64,000 bases of DNA from Bryobacteraceae bacterium (GCA_947458745.1 CANGYQ010000017.1:1-64000); one strand, 5' to 3'; counted from the stretch's first letter, positions 1 through 9,038 are shown. The notes: generated by a model not told the origin, from the sequence alone. A program made the numbers and translations.

Positions 1-370
1 CGCCCGCCTGCTGCAAGTGGATCAGGACTACAACCACCATAAGGTTCTGTATCGGCCGGAAGTGATCGACTCCCGCCTAATCAATCGCCGGGGAGACGTC
101 TTTTACATTTTTTTGCGCCTCTACAAAAAGAAAGTGCTCACCGCGGTACTCGACACCGAACATGATGTCGAGTACCGGAAGCTTTCGGAGAAGAAGGTCT
201 ACTCTCGCTCCATCAGCCGTAGTGTGCGGGAGGTGCATAACGCCGGGCAGCCGAATGAATAGGTTCTACCTGCGGGCGCCGGTACCGGATTTCTCTGGGC
301 TATGAACTCTTGCTGGCGCCTGCAAGAACGCGACGGCGGCGTCTGGGCTGAATGTGATGCCATCACTTTG
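1..370 (+). pseudogene. Truncated, nonsense-interrupted copy of the secreted START/SRPBCC-like gene at 1991-2779
   Basis: Bases 1-370 align base for base, without indels, to 2284-2653 (offset 2283), with scattered substitutions. The copy enters the window already inside the gene. Its frame is closed at 260-262 by TAG where the intact copy has CAG (2543-2545), a single transition. After the stop the same frame still matches for about 36 codons, up to the residues ITL, and then the similarity is lost near base 370, so the 3' end is missing as well. Bases 371-595 downstream contain no gene I can recognise. It is a decayed duplicate and is unlikely to make a working protein. The missing 5' part lies outside the window. 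Confidence 0.85.
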
Positions 371-595
371 ACGTGGCTTTTTCCAGCGGGTGGGATTTGC
401 GCTTGGCAGAGCCAAAAGAAGGCTCCCTGAGAAAGCTGGGCTTCGTGAGGACCAAGACTTGGCGGTCTGTGTTATGCTAGCTCGAAGCCAGGAGTCAAAA
501 TGGAAATCCTGGCTCAGGATCTATCTTGCTGGCTGGTGATCGTCCACGACATTGGCAAGATTCTATGGTGAGCCAGATTGGAGGAGGACGGGTTT

Positions 596-1297
596 GTGAC
601 AAAACGATGGTATTCGTCATGGTTGTACATGAAAGTGTACGCTCGGATTGTCTTTTGGAAGCACCGAACAGATCCGAAAAAACGCGATGAACTAGCTCAC
701 TGGATTGGCCAAGCTCTCCAAGGGGAACCAAACGATCATTTTAGCTATTTCTTTACCACAGAGTTTGGCCTGACAAACGAAAGCTTTCGGGGCAAGCGGC
801 TTCTGGATATCGGGTGCGGGCCGGCTGGTAGTCTGGTTTGGGCGACGGGCGCGGCAGAGCGTGTAGGAATTGATCCCCTGGCCAAGGAGTACTTACTGCT
901 TGGTGCTTGGCGGCATAAGATGAAGTATATTTCGGCCGGTGCTGAGTCAATTCCTTATCCAGACGGGTATTTTGACTTTATATTCTCATTTAACTCTCTC
1001 GACCATGTAGATGATCTTGGGCGTGCAACAGAAGAGATCAAAAGAGTTCTCCGGCCTGGTGGCTCATTTTTGGTGATTACAGATTGTAATCATCCTCCTA
1101 CCATAACTGAACCGGCATTCGTACCTGTCGACCTTGACGCTCGGTATTTCCCTGATTTGTTCGTGGTTGAGAAGAAATACTTCGAGCATACGGAACTGAG
1201 AATCTACGATAGTCTTCTCAAGAACCGCCTTGAGTTGGATCAAGCTCCTACCGACCGAACGTTCATCATGAAGATTAGCTTTAGGTCCTCCTGTTGA
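596..1297 (+). CDS. SAM-dependent class I methyltransferase
   Basis: This is a 233-residue methyltransferase of the Methyltransf_11 type. Motif I, DIGCGPAG, lies near residues 71-78. An acidic post-motif (GIDPLAKEY), a motif resembling FDFIFSFNSLDHV and an RPGG turn (VLRPGGSFLVI) follow in the usual order. I chose GTG 596 because a strong ribosome-binding site, GGAGGAGG, lies at 580-587, 8 bases upstream; the longer TTG start at 578 would place that site inside the coding region. The substrate is unknown. Base composition is visibly more AT-rich than in the flanking genes, and the gene sits between a duplicated pseudogene and an IS remnant, which suggests acquisition by transfer. Confidence 0.8.
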   Translation: MTKRWYSSWLYMKVYARIVFWKHRTDPKKRDELAHWIGQALQGEPNDHFSYFFTTEFGLTNESFRGKRLLDIGCGPAGSLVWATGAAERVGIDPLAKEYLLLGAWRHKMKYISAGAESIPYPDGYFDFIFSFNSLDHVDDLGRATEEIKRVLRPGGSFLVITDCNHPPTITEPAFVPVDLDARYFPDLFVVEKKYFEHTELRIYDSLLKNRLELDQAPTDRTFIMKISFRSSC

Positions 1298-1506
1298 CGC
1301 GGCTTGATGCTGAGATCTTCACAACGTTTTTTCAAACCACTTAGACTTCTCGTCTTTCCTACAGTGAGCCCCGGATATAATTGCTTAGCTGCGCCTCCTT
1401 GAAGGTAAAGAGCGTTTTGTGACCTGCCTTCAATAACTTCTACCAGATAACCTTGAGGATCTCAGCTTCGGGGCGGAAGCAAGAGCGACGGAAGGAGATC
1501 GAGAGG

Positions 1507-1570
1507 TGAAAGAAGGGGCGGTTCAACGAAGAGCAGATCATTGGAGTGCTGAAACAGCACGAAGCAGGCC
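1507..1570 (+). mobile_element. Remnant of an IS3-family OrfA 5' end
   Basis: The plus strand from 1510 reads KKGRFNEEQIIGVLKQHEAG, very like the first residues of IS3-family OrfA proteins (RFSEEQIIGILKEHEAG type). The ancestral start codon is disrupted (TGA at 1507-1509), and the frame ends a few codons after the match. Only about 18 codons remain. The downstream edge abuts the truncated metH fragment within a few bases (about 1568-1573), which marks the deletion junction. No terminal inverted repeats could be recognised upstream in 1298-1506, and I see no gene in that stretch. Confidence 0.6.
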
Positions 1571-1984
1571 GCCGGTGACGGAGATGGCGCGCGTGGTGGG
1601 GCCCATGGAGCCGGCCACAAACCGGATACGGCCCGGCTGATCGAATTCGGCCGCCGCTTCCCGGGCCAGGCGGGCAGCGGTGTGATTCGTTTCGTACCAC
1701 AGGTGCTCCAGGTCAAATTCGGCCAGCGTGATTAGGTGGCCGCCGAAGGAATTCGTCTCCACGATGTCCGCGCCGGACTGGTAATAGGCGCGATGGACGT
1801 CCCGGATCCATTCCGGCCGCGTGAACAGCAGGTTCTCGGAGCAGTTTTCAAACTTCGGACCACCCCAATCCTCAATGGTCGGGTTGCGCTGCTGCAACAT
1901 GGTCCCCATCGCTCCGTCCAGCACCAGAATTCTTTGAGCGAGGGCGTCATAAAGGGCTTGGCGGCGTTCACGGGCTGATAACAT
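1571..1984 (-). pseudogene. metH: Truncated 5' end of cobalamin-dependent methionine synthase
   Basis: About 138 residues match the N-terminus of the homocysteine S-methyltransferase domain of MetH. Recognisable motifs are LVLDGAMGTMLQ (near 20-31), ADIVETNSFGG, and RFVAGSMGPTTRAISVTGG at the end. Full-length MetH is about 1,200 residues, so the zinc-binding cysteines and the folate, cobalamin and reactivation domains are all absent. Similarity stops exactly where the IS3 OrfA remnant begins, so an insertion followed by deletion is the likely cause. No ribosome-binding site is visible before the ATG at 1984. An intact metH would have to be elsewhere in the genome, or the cell uses another methionine synthase. 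Confidence 0.8.
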
Positions 1985-1990
1985 GTTGTT

Positions 1991-2779
1991 TTGCGTTATT
2001 CCTTTTTTAGTTTAACGTTTGTGGTGCTGGCCGCGCCGGTGGCCTGGGCCGATCTAGCTCCCAAGACCCGAGCGGCCTTTGATCACTACATCGCTGTAGC
2101 GGAGCCGAAGATCGATCAGCGCAACCAGCCGGGCGCGATATTCTTGTGGCTCGACCAGGACCCACAGCATCGTGCGGCGGCCGCCGCCGGGGAAGTGGTG
2201 GTCCAACACGTGCCGGCCCCGGAAGTACCCGGTGGCCAGATTCAGCATTGGCTGGGCGGTGTCTTCATCCCCGGCGTCACCCTCGCCCGCCTGCTGCAAG
2301 TGGATCAGGACTACAACCACCATAAGGTTCTGTATCGGCCGGAAGTGATCGACTCCCGCCTAATCAATCGCCGGGGAGACGTCTTTTACATTTTTTTGCG
2401 CCTCTACAAAAAGAAGGTTCTCACCGCCGTTCTCGACACGGAACACGAAGTCGAGTACCGCCGGCTGTCTGAGAAGAAGGTTTACTCTCGTTCCATCAGC
2501 CGCAGCGTACGGGAAGTGCACAACGCGGGGCTACCTGACGAACAGGTTCTCCCGGCAGGCGTCGGCACCGGGTTTCTCTGGGCGATGAACTCTTACTGGC
2601 GCTTGGAAGAGCGTGATGGCGGTGTATGGGCGGAATGTGACGCCATCACGCTGGCTCGGGATGTCCCCATGGGGCTCAGCACTGTGTTAAAGCCCATGAT
2701 CAATAGCTTGGCCCATGATTCGCTGGTCAAGACGCTGGAGGCCAAACGGCGGTCGGTACTCCAGTCGCTGGCCCACTAG
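1991..2779 (+). CDS. Secreted START/SRPBCC-like protein, function unknown
   Basis: A 262-residue protein with an N-terminal signal peptide (hydrophobic FFSLTFVVLAAPVAWA, cleavage likely near residue 20). The body is soluble. The C-terminal half (YRRLSEKKVYSRS, GVWAECDAITLARDVPMG, LKPMINSLAHDSLVKTL) resembles the ligand-binding START/polyketide-cyclase fold seen in many uncharacterised acidobacterial proteins; that assignment is by pattern only. The start is a TTG at 1991 with no clear ribosome-binding site, only 6 bases from the divergent metH remnant, so its promoter must lie within or have been altered by that remnant. It is the intact partner of the truncated copy at 1-370. Confidence 0.6.
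   Translation: MRYSFFSLTFVVLAAPVAWADLAPKTRAAFDHYIAVAEPKIDQRNQPGAIFLWLDQDPQHRAAAAAGEVVVQHVPAPEVPGGQIQHWLGGVFIPGVTLARLLQVDQDYNHHKVLYRPEVIDSRLINRRGDVFYIFLRLYKKKVLTAVLDTEHEVEYRRLSEKKVYSRSISRSVREVHNAGLPDEQVLPAGVGTGFLWAMNSYWRLEERDGGVWAECDAITLARDVPMGLSTVLKPMINSLAHDSLVKTLEAKRRSVLQSLAH
2284..2653 (+). repeat. Direct repeat partner of bases 1-370
   Basis: This segment is collinear with 1-370 at a constant offset of 2283 bases, with point differences only. The duplication may extend left of the window. It brackets the methyltransferase, the IS3 remnant and the metH fragment, so recombination between the copies could delete that whole segment. Confidence 0.85.
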
Positions 2780-2797
2780 CGTCGTGCGTCAGCAATT

Positions 2798-2842
2798 CCG
2801 GCAGTTCTGCGGTGACACAGGGACAACCTGCATCACTGCCGG
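2798..2842. terminator. Possible hairpin between convergent genes
   Basis: An 8-bp inverted repeat, CCGGCAGT at 2798-2805 and ACTGCCGG at 2835-2842, lies between the converging ends of the secreted START-like gene and argD. The loop is long (29 bases) and there is no T run on either side, so a terminator role is only tentative. Confidence 0.3.
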
Positions 2843-2854
2843 GCATGGTAGACC

Positions 2855-4072
2855 TTAGCCCTTGGCCTTCTTGAAGACCCGCGTCAGGCCGCGGATGGCC
2901 CGGTCGACGTCTTTTTCGGTCAGGATGTAGGGCGGCAGGAAGCGGACGACGGTGTCGTGGGTGACGTTGAACAGCAGCCCCTCAGCCATACCGTCGGTGA
3001 CGAACTGCTTACACGGGAAGTCGATTTCGACGCCGATCATGAGGCCTTCGCCGCGGACTTCTTTGATGAAGCTGAACTTGTGCCGCAGCTCCCACAACTG
3101 GGCGCGGAAGTACGCACCGACGCGATTGATGGAGGGCATCAGTTCGTCCAACACGTCGTAGAATTCGAGCGCGACGCGCGTGGTGAGCGGACCGCCGCCG
3201 TATGTCGTGCCGTGCATGCCGGGAGCAATGCCTTTCGCGGCGCGCTCCGTGGCCACCACCGCGCCCAGCGGCAGGCCGCAGGCGATGGGCTTGGCCACCG
3301 TCATGACGTCCGGCAGGATCACCGGGTTGAACAGCTGATAGGAATAGTAACGGCCTGGCCGCCCGACGCTGCACTGGATGCCATCGAGGACAAACAGAGC
3401 GTCATGCTTATCCGCCAGCGCCCGCACCTTGCGCAGGAACGATTCGCTCACCGGCAGGATGCCGCCTTCGCCCTGGATGCCCTCGACGATGATGGCCGCC
3501 GTGCGGTCGCTGACCACGGCTTCAAGCGCGGCTTCGTCGTTGCGGTCGATGAAGTGTACGCCGGGGAGCAGCGGCTCAAACGGCTCGCGATATTTGGGCT
3601 GGCCGGTGATCGACAGAGCGCCAAAGGTACGGCCATGGAAGGAGTTGTTCAGCGCGACGAACTCGAACTTGTCAGGCGAGATCTGACGGCCGCGCCCGCG
3701 GGCCATCTTCAGCGCGCCTTCGATGGCTTCGGTGCCGGAGTTGCAGTAGAAGACACGGTCGAGGCCCGAGGTCTCAACGATGCGCTGGGCCAGCTTGCCT
3801 TGGTAGGCATGATAGTAGAGGTTTGAGGTGTGGATCAGGCGCGAGGCCTGGTCCCGGATGACGCGGGTGATGCGCGGGTGGTTGTGCCCCAGGGCATTGA
3901 CGCCGATGCCCGCCAGCAAGTCCAGGTAGCGCTTGCCGCTGGTGTCCCACAGCCAGCAACCTTTGCCGCGGGTGAGTTCCAGCGGATAGCGGGCGTAGTT
4001 CTGCAGCAGATACTTCTGTTCGAGTTCTTGCGTTGAGAGTTCCGCCGTTCCGGCGGGGGCAGTGAGAGACAT
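2855..4072 (-). CDS. argD: Acetylornithine/N-succinyl-diaminopimelate aminotransferase (class III)
   Basis: A 405-residue PLP-dependent class III aminotransferase, expected to convert N-acetylglutamate semialdehyde to N-acetylornithine in arginine synthesis and possibly to act in lysine synthesis. Family landmarks are DLLAGIGVNALGH (51-63), YCNSGTEAIEGALK (109-122), FHGRTFGAL (146-153) and IIVEGIQGEGG (194-204). The Schiff-base lysine is in TVAKPIACGLPLGA, K261. The family motif DEVQCGMGR is altered here to DGIQCSVGR near 230-238, which is unusual. Length is normal. It is monocistronic, with the MauE-thioredoxin gene 93 bases upstream on the same strand. Other class III aminotransferases (GABA or ornithine type) cannot be excluded. 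Confidence 0.8.
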   Translation of the reverse strand: MSLTAPAGTAELSTQELEQKYLLQNYARYPLELTRGKGCWLWDTSGKRYLDLLAGIGVNALGHNHPRITRVIRDQASRLIHTSNLYYHAYQGKLAQRIVETSGLDRVFYCNSGTEAIEGALKMARGRGRQISPDKFEFVALNNSFHGRTFGALSITGQPKYREPFEPLLPGVHFIDRNDEAALEAVVSDRTAAIIVEGIQGEGGILPVSESFLRKVRALADKHDALFVLDGIQCSVGRPGRYYSYQLFNPVILPDVMTVAKPIACGLPLGAVVATERAAKGIAPGMHGTTYGGGPLTTRVALEFYDVLDELMPSINRVGAYFRAQLWELRHKFSFIKEVRGEGLMIGVEIDFPCKQFVTDGMAEGLLFNVTHDTVVRFLPPYILTEKDVDRAIRGLTRVFKKAKG

Positions 4073-4165
4073 GAATGATGGACCGTTAAACCTTTGACTG
4101 TAGCTGAATATGTGAAACCGCGGCCGGGGCCGCCTGCGGCAACTGTCGCCGAGTGAGGCAGCGGA

Positions 4166-5074
4166 CTACTGGATGTAGCCCAATTCGCGGAGCCCGTTGC
4201 GCGGCTGCTCGCTATCAAAGATGGCGAAGGCTGCTTTCTGACGGCCATTTTCGAGCGCTACACCATACGGCGGGTCGCCATGCGGGAAGGTCTTCTTCAG
4301 CAATTCCAGATCGTTCGACACGCCAGCGTTGAACTTGGTCGTTTCCAGGAAGCCTTGGGCGAACTGCGGAACGCGGGTGGGGATAGCCACCAGGCGAGTG
4401 TCTTTCCAGTTGTGCGTTCCCAGTAGTTGCGCGGCCTGATAGCAGTGCGAGCATTCCGGATCGAAGAAGTAGAGGAAGACTTTGCCTTGGGTCAGCGAAT
4501 AGGGCTGACCATTGACGGTGATCGTCTCCGGGGCCTTGGTGCCGGTGTTGCGCGAAGCGGCCACACCATAGGACGCTCCCGCGAACACGGCCACTACGCC
4601 CAGCACCAGCGCCGCGCCTTTTAAACCTTCGCTCTTGCGTGCCCACCAGCCAGCGAGCCCCGCTGCCGCCAGCATCGCGGCGTCGCCCCAAAAGAAGCCC
4701 GGGCCGATCGAACGCTTCAGCCAGGGAAAGCAGCTGCAATCCGCGCCGGTCAAGGCAGTGTAGTTGAGGCCGACGTAGGCCATAAAGGCCACCAGCATGA
4801 TGGCGGTCAACCAAGCCCCCCAGCGGCGGAAGCGCGGGACCAGCAGCAGGACGGCGGAGAAGGTTTCCCCGATGCCCAGCGCCAGCGTAAACGGCAGCGC
4901 CAGCGGACCTGGGACTTTCATCTGGGTGAGCTTGGCCGACCAGTCGATCGGGTCCGTGATCTTCCACACTCCGGCCGAGGCAAACAGCACCGCCAATAGA
5001 ATCGCGCACGCCGTCGCCGCAACCGTCTTCCACGCGGGCATGTCGAGCCCAGCGGACTGGCTCGGATATGCCAT
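4166..5074 (-). CDS. MauE/DoxX-type membrane protein fused to a thioredoxin-like domain
   Basis: A 302-residue membrane protein. Residues 17-175 hold about four to five hydrophobic helices of the MauE type, with the family-typical cysteine pair DCSC (C113, C115). After the last helix (about 153-172) comes a domain that starts like a thioredoxin strand (KVFLYFFDPECSHC), with a CxxC at 208-211. MauE proteins are thought to help form disulfides in the periplasm; a fused redox-active C-terminal domain points to a self-contained disulfide relay (inference). I chose ATG 5074 because AGGAAAG precedes it closely; starts at 5086 or 5095 are possible. The divergent amidohydrolase begins only 10 bases away. 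Confidence 0.75.
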   Translation of the reverse strand: MAYPSQSAGLDMPAWKTVAATACAILLAVLFASAGVWKITDPIDWSAKLTQMKVPGPLALPFTLALGIGETFSAVLLLVPRFRRWGAWLTAIMLVAFMAYVGLNYTALTGADCSCFPWLKRSIGPGFFWGDAAMLAAAGLAGWWARKSEGLKGAALVLGVVAVFAGASYGVAASRNTGTKAPETITVNGQPYSLTQGKVFLYFFDPECSHCYQAAQLLGTHNWKDTRLVAIPTRVPQFAQGFLETTKFNAGVSNDLELLKKTFPHGDPPYGVALENGRQKAAFAIFDSEQPRNGLRELGYIQ

Positions 5075-5084
5075 ACTTTCCTGC

Positions 5085-6707
5085 ATGTTATCCATTGTAT
5101 TCTTGCTGACCACCGCTTCGGGATTGGCCCAGACGGCGGACCTGGTTGTTGAGAACGCCCAAGTGTATACCGTAGACGCGGCAAAGCCTAAAGCGTCTGC
5201 TTTTGCCGTTAAAGATGGCAAGTTTATCGCAGTCGGCACCGACGTGAAAAAGCACATCGGGCCCCAGACACGGAAGATCGACGCGCAAGGTGCGGCCATC
5301 ATCCCGGGTCTGATCGATTCCCACGTCCACATGCGTAGCCTGGGCGACATGCTGGAGACTATGGACCTGCGAGGTGTTTCCTCCATCGAAGAGGTCGCCC
5401 GCCGCGTGAAGGAGACGGCCGCCAAGCTGCCCAAAGGCACCTGGATCCGTGGCCGCAACTGGGACCAAACGAACTGGGGTGGCAAGTTTCCGGTGGCCGC
5501 TGATCTCGACAAAGTCGCAACGGAGCATCCGGTCTATTTGACGCGCGTCGATGGTCACGCCGGCTGGGGCAACTCGCTGGCCCTGGTGGCCGGTGGCGTC
5601 ACTAAGGCGTCGGAGGACCCCAAGGGCGGCCAGATCATCCGCGACGCCGCCGGCAACCCGACGGGCATTTTGGTGGACCGGGCGCAGGCGATGGTGTCGC
5701 GCAAGATTCCGGCGTTGACGGATGAGCAGGTGGAGGCACGCCTCAAGCGGGCGGCGCAAGAGTGCGCGCGTTTAGGCATGACCAGCGTGCACGATGCGGG
5801 CGCGGGCCGTCAGGAGCTCGATGCCTATCGCCGCTTGATCGCCAAAGGACAGTTGCCCGTGCGGATCAACATGATGATCGCGGGCGCGGGCGAACTGTGG
5901 GAGGAGTATCTGAAGAAGGGGCCCGAGATCGGCGACAAGCTGACAGTGCGGTCGATCAAGCTGGTGGCTGACGGCGCCATGGGCTCCCGTGGCGCGGCCT
6001 TTTTCCAGCCCTATTCGGACGACAAGCAGAACTCCGGGCTGCTGATCCTGCAAAAGGAATACATCCGCGATGTGGCCAAGGACGCGGTGGCCAAGGGCTT
6101 CCAGGTAGCCACGCACGCCATCGGCGACAAGGCCAACCGGACCGCGCTTGAAGCCTATGGCGAAGCGCTCCAAGGCAAGAAGGACCGCCGCTTCCGCATT
6201 GAGCACGCACAGGTGGTCTCGCTGCCTGATTTCAAGCTCTACGCCGACTTTGCCGTGATCGCCTCACTGCAATCGACGCACGCAACCAGTGATATGCGCT
6301 GGGCGCAGGATCGCCTGGGTCCGGACCGCCTGCTGGGGGCCTGGGCTCCGCGCCGCTTCCTGAATGCGGGCGTGCGCATCGCCAATGGCTCAGACTTCCC
6401 GGTGGAAGATCCCAACCCCTTCTGGGGCCTTTACTCCGCCATCACACGCCAGGACCATGCCGGCAATCCGCCCGGCGGCTTCATGCCCAGCGAAAAGCTC
6501 TCCCGCGTCGAGACCTTAAAGAGCTGGACCTTCGACGGTGCGTATGCGGCCTTTGAAGAAGATAAGAAGGGCTCCATTACCCCGGGCAAAGTGGCGGACT
6601 TCCTGGTGCTGACCAAGGACGTCATGACCATTCCGGAAAAGGAGATCCTCACCACTCTGCCGAAGTTGACGGTGCTGGGGGGTGAGGTGGTCTACGAGAA
6701 GAAGTAG
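5085..6707 (+). CDS. Secreted amidohydrolase of the YtcJ/AepA (amidohydrolase_3) family
   Basis: A 540-residue metal-dependent hydrolase with a signal peptide (MLSIVFLLTTASGLAQ). It shows the amidohydrolase opening ADLVVENAQVYTVD, the metal-binding HxH in DSHVHM (H80, H82), a later THAIGDKANR motif supplying further histidines, FRIEHAQVVS, and the C-terminal NGSDFPVEDPNPFWGL with the catalytic aspartate. The family removes N-substituents or opens cyclic amides; the substrate is not predictable. The start at ATG 5085 gives a good signal peptide and avoids a long overlap with the divergent MauE gene. No clear ribosome-binding site is visible. Confidence 0.8.
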   Translation: MLSIVFLLTTASGLAQTADLVVENAQVYTVDAAKPKASAFAVKDGKFIAVGTDVKKHIGPQTRKIDAQGAAIIPGLIDSHVHMRSLGDMLETMDLRGVSSIEEVARRVKETAAKLPKGTWIRGRNWDQTNWGGKFPVAADLDKVATEHPVYLTRVDGHAGWGNSLALVAGGVTKASEDPKGGQIIRDAAGNPTGILVDRAQAMVSRKIPALTDEQVEARLKRAAQECARLGMTSVHDAGAGRQELDAYRRLIAKGQLPVRINMMIAGAGELWEEYLKKGPEIGDKLTVRSIKLVADGAMGSRGAAFFQPYSDDKQNSGLLILQKEYIRDVAKDAVAKGFQVATHAIGDKANRTALEAYGEALQGKKDRRFRIEHAQVVSLPDFKLYADFAVIASLQSTHATSDMRWAQDRLGPDRLLGAWAPRRFLNAGVRIANGSDFPVEDPNPFWGLYSAITRQDHAGNPPGGFMPSEKLSRVETLKSWTFDGAYAAFEEDKKGSITPGKVADFLVLTKDVMTIPEKEILTTLPKLTVLGGEVVYEKK

Positions 6708-6857
6708 CCCGAGCCACATCGCCCCATGTGTTTAAGGGTTAGTCCGAAACCGCGATCCTTCACAGGAACCCGGTTGTGTGAGTGCCTCGGCCGCCAGTGG
6801 AGACGGCACGGACCATCGCATCGCCCGCTGCCGCCAGGGTGGGCATAGAATATCGGT

Positions 6858-9038
6858 GTGCTGCGCCACCGCTATCTTCTCTGCTTGCTCGCCGCGAGCG
6901 GCATCGCGCGGGCTCAACCGGTTGAGATCAGCTTTGAGCGGGATGTGCTGTCGCTGCTGACCACCAAGGGCTGCAATAGCTCAGGCTGTCATGGGTCGCC
7001 TGCGGGGCAGAGCGGCTTCAAATTATCGCTCTATGGCGCCGATGCGGCGGCTGACCATGCAATGATCACCAGCGCCCACAAGGGCCGCCGGGTGGATTTG
7101 GCCAAGCCCGAGAATTCACTGCTGCTTCGAAAGCCGACCTTCGCCGTCGCCCACGGCGGCGGGCATGTTATCGAAGAATCGAGTGACGAGTATCGGACCC
7201 TGCTGGAGTGGTTGCGCCAAGGTGCCCGCCGCAACTCGACTGGACCACGAATCGTCCGCCTGGAAGTCCACCCACGTGAACGCATTCTAAGTCCCGGTTC
7301 TCAGTTGCAGTTGAGCGTGGTGGGCCACTTGTCCGACGGCAACACGGTGGACCTGACCCGCCAGGTGCGCTACGCCGTCAATGATGAAGCGGTGGTGGCG
7401 GTATCCGCTGCGGGAGGTGTCACGGCAAAAGGCCGCGGCTTGACCGTGGTGATGGCACGCGGCGTCGGCAAAGCGGCGACGGCGCAGTTTATCGTGACTG
7501 AAGCTTCGTCCCCGACCCAGGTGCGTCCAGCGGCCAATTTCATTGATGCCGAGGTATTCGCCAAGCTGCGGCAGGTGGGCATCCAACCTTACCCGGAAGC
7601 AAGCGACCGCGCGTTTGTGCGCCGTGTCTATCTCGACCTGATCGGCCTGTTGCCCACCGTCGAGGAAACATCGCGCTTTCTGGGCGACTCACGATCCGAC
7701 AAGCGGGCCCGCTTGATCGACCAGTTGCTGGATCGACCGGAGTACGTCTCTCATTGGCTGGTGAAGTTTGAGGACTGGTTCCGCAACTCGCAGTATTACT
7801 CGCAGGGCCGCACCAACTACGCCTTTAAGCACTGGCTGGCGGAAGCGATCCGGGCCGACAAGCCTTACAACCAGACTGTCCGCGAGATGTTGACCGCTAC
7901 CGGCGACACCACCTCTCACCCGGCTGGCAACTTCTGGCACCCGGCCATCGATTTCATGTTGAAGACGTTTGACGTCTCCAAGGCCACGCCCACGGTCACC
8001 CGGTTGTTCCTGGGGCAGCGGATTGAATGCGCGGAATGCCACAATCACCCGCTCGAGAATCTGACGCAGGACGATTTCTTCGGCATGGCGGCCTTTATGG
8101 GCCGCACGAGGGTTAAGCACGGCTATGCGCAGTACCGGCGCGTCTGGTACAACTCGCGCGAGGGCGAGGTGATGCACCCCAATACCAAGAAGCCCGTGGC
8201 ACCGCGATTCCTGGATGGCACCGAACCCGTGATCGGCGAGCAGCAGGACCGGCGCGAAGTGCTGGCGGACTGGATTCTGGGTGCGCAAAAGACGCAGTTC
8301 GCCCGGGCCACGGTGAATCGCGTGTGGGCCGAATATTTCGGCCAGGGCATTGTCGAACCGGCCGATGATTTCCGGTCCACCAACATGCCTTCTCACCCGG
8401 CGCTGCTGGATGGTTTGGCGGAAGAGTTTATCGCCCACGGCTACCAGTTCAAGCCGCTGCACCGGCTGATCCTGAATTCGAAGGTCTACCAGTTGTCCTC
8501 GCGCGCCCCCGGCCGCACCGGTGGCACGGACCCGCTGGAGCGGACGCTGCTGGCCCGGTACGAACCGCGCAAGCTGCCGGCGGAAGTCTTGCTGGATGCG
8601 CTGGGCCAAGTGACCGGAGTGCCCCAGGAGTTCAACAACTACCCGGCCGGGACAACGGCCAAGGATCTGGTGGCTTCGATCGGGGCGACATACTTTCTGA
8701 CGACCTTTGGCCATCCCCGCCGCGACACGATGGAGCCGCGCACGCAGACGCCGTCGTTGGCGCAGGCACTGCACCTGATGAATGCCGAGGCCATTCGCGA
8801 GAAGGTGGAGTCTCCTAAGAACGTCCTGGCCACGTTGTTGGAGCAGACGCTCGATGACCGGGCCGTGGCCGAGCAGCTTTACTTACGAGCCCTGGCACGC
8901 GCCCCGTCCCCCAGCGAATGGGGCAACATGGAAGCCTTTTTGGCCAGCGAGAAACAGGCCGGACGCAGCCGACGGCGGGCCTTTGAGAATCTGCTGTGGG
9001 CGGTGTTGAACACCCGGGAGTTTCAAATCAACCAATGA
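6858..9038 (+). CDS. DUF1549/DUF1553 protein with N-terminal cytochrome-like and Big_2-like domains
   Basis: A 726-residue exported protein, signal peptide about 1-20. Residues 25-115 form a cytochrome-like module with a C-X4-C-H motif (C39, C44, H45). A bacterial Ig-like Big_2 segment follows (about 130-215: EVHPRERILSPGSQ, VSAAGGVTAKGRG). Next comes DUF1549 (about 230-430), with a heme-type CAECH at 391-395, and then DUF1553 (about 465-715; FARATVNRVWAEYFGQGI, LNSKVYQLSS). These domains are typical of planctomycetes and Solibacter-like acidobacteria; the biochemical role is not established. It is the first gene of a five-gene run and its TGA overlaps the next ATG. A TAGAAT at 6846-6851 lies just before the GTG start. 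Confidence 0.85.
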   Translation: MLRHRYLLCLLAASGIARAQPVEISFERDVLSLLTTKGCNSSGCHGSPAGQSGFKLSLYGADAAADHAMITSAHKGRRVDLAKPENSLLLRKPTFAVAHGGGHVIEESSDEYRTLLEWLRQGARRNSTGPRIVRLEVHPRERILSPGSQLQLSVVGHLSDGNTVDLTRQVRYAVNDEAVVAVSAAGGVTAKGRGLTVVMARGVGKAATAQFIVTEASSPTQVRPAANFIDAEVFAKLRQVGIQPYPEASDRAFVRRVYLDLIGLLPTVEETSRFLGDSRSDKRARLIDQLLDRPEYVSHWLVKFEDWFRNSQYYSQGRTNYAFKHWLAEAIRADKPYNQTVREMLTATGDTTSHPAGNFWHPAIDFMLKTFDVSKATPTVTRLFLGQRIECAECHNHPLENLTQDDFFGMAAFMGRTRVKHGYAQYRRVWYNSREGEVMHPNTKKPVAPRFLDGTEPVIGEQQDRREVLADWILGAQKTQFARATVNRVWAEYFGQGIVEPADDFRSTNMPSHPALLDGLAEEFIAHGYQFKPLHRLILNSKVYQLSSRAPGRTGGTDPLERTLLARYEPRKLPAEVLLDALGQVTGVPQEFNNYPAGTTAKDLVASIGATYFLTTFGHPRRDTMEPRTQTPSLAQALHLMNAEAIREKVESPKNVLATLLEQTLDDRAVAEQLYLRALARAPSPSEWGNMEAFLASEKQAGRSRRRAFENLLWAVLNTREFQINQ

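Noticed and set aside
2957..3826. Plus-strand frame of 289 codons opposite argD
   Set aside because: It lies wholly within argD, is rich in Val/Asp/Ala/Arg as expected of antisense GC-rich DNA, and matches nothing.
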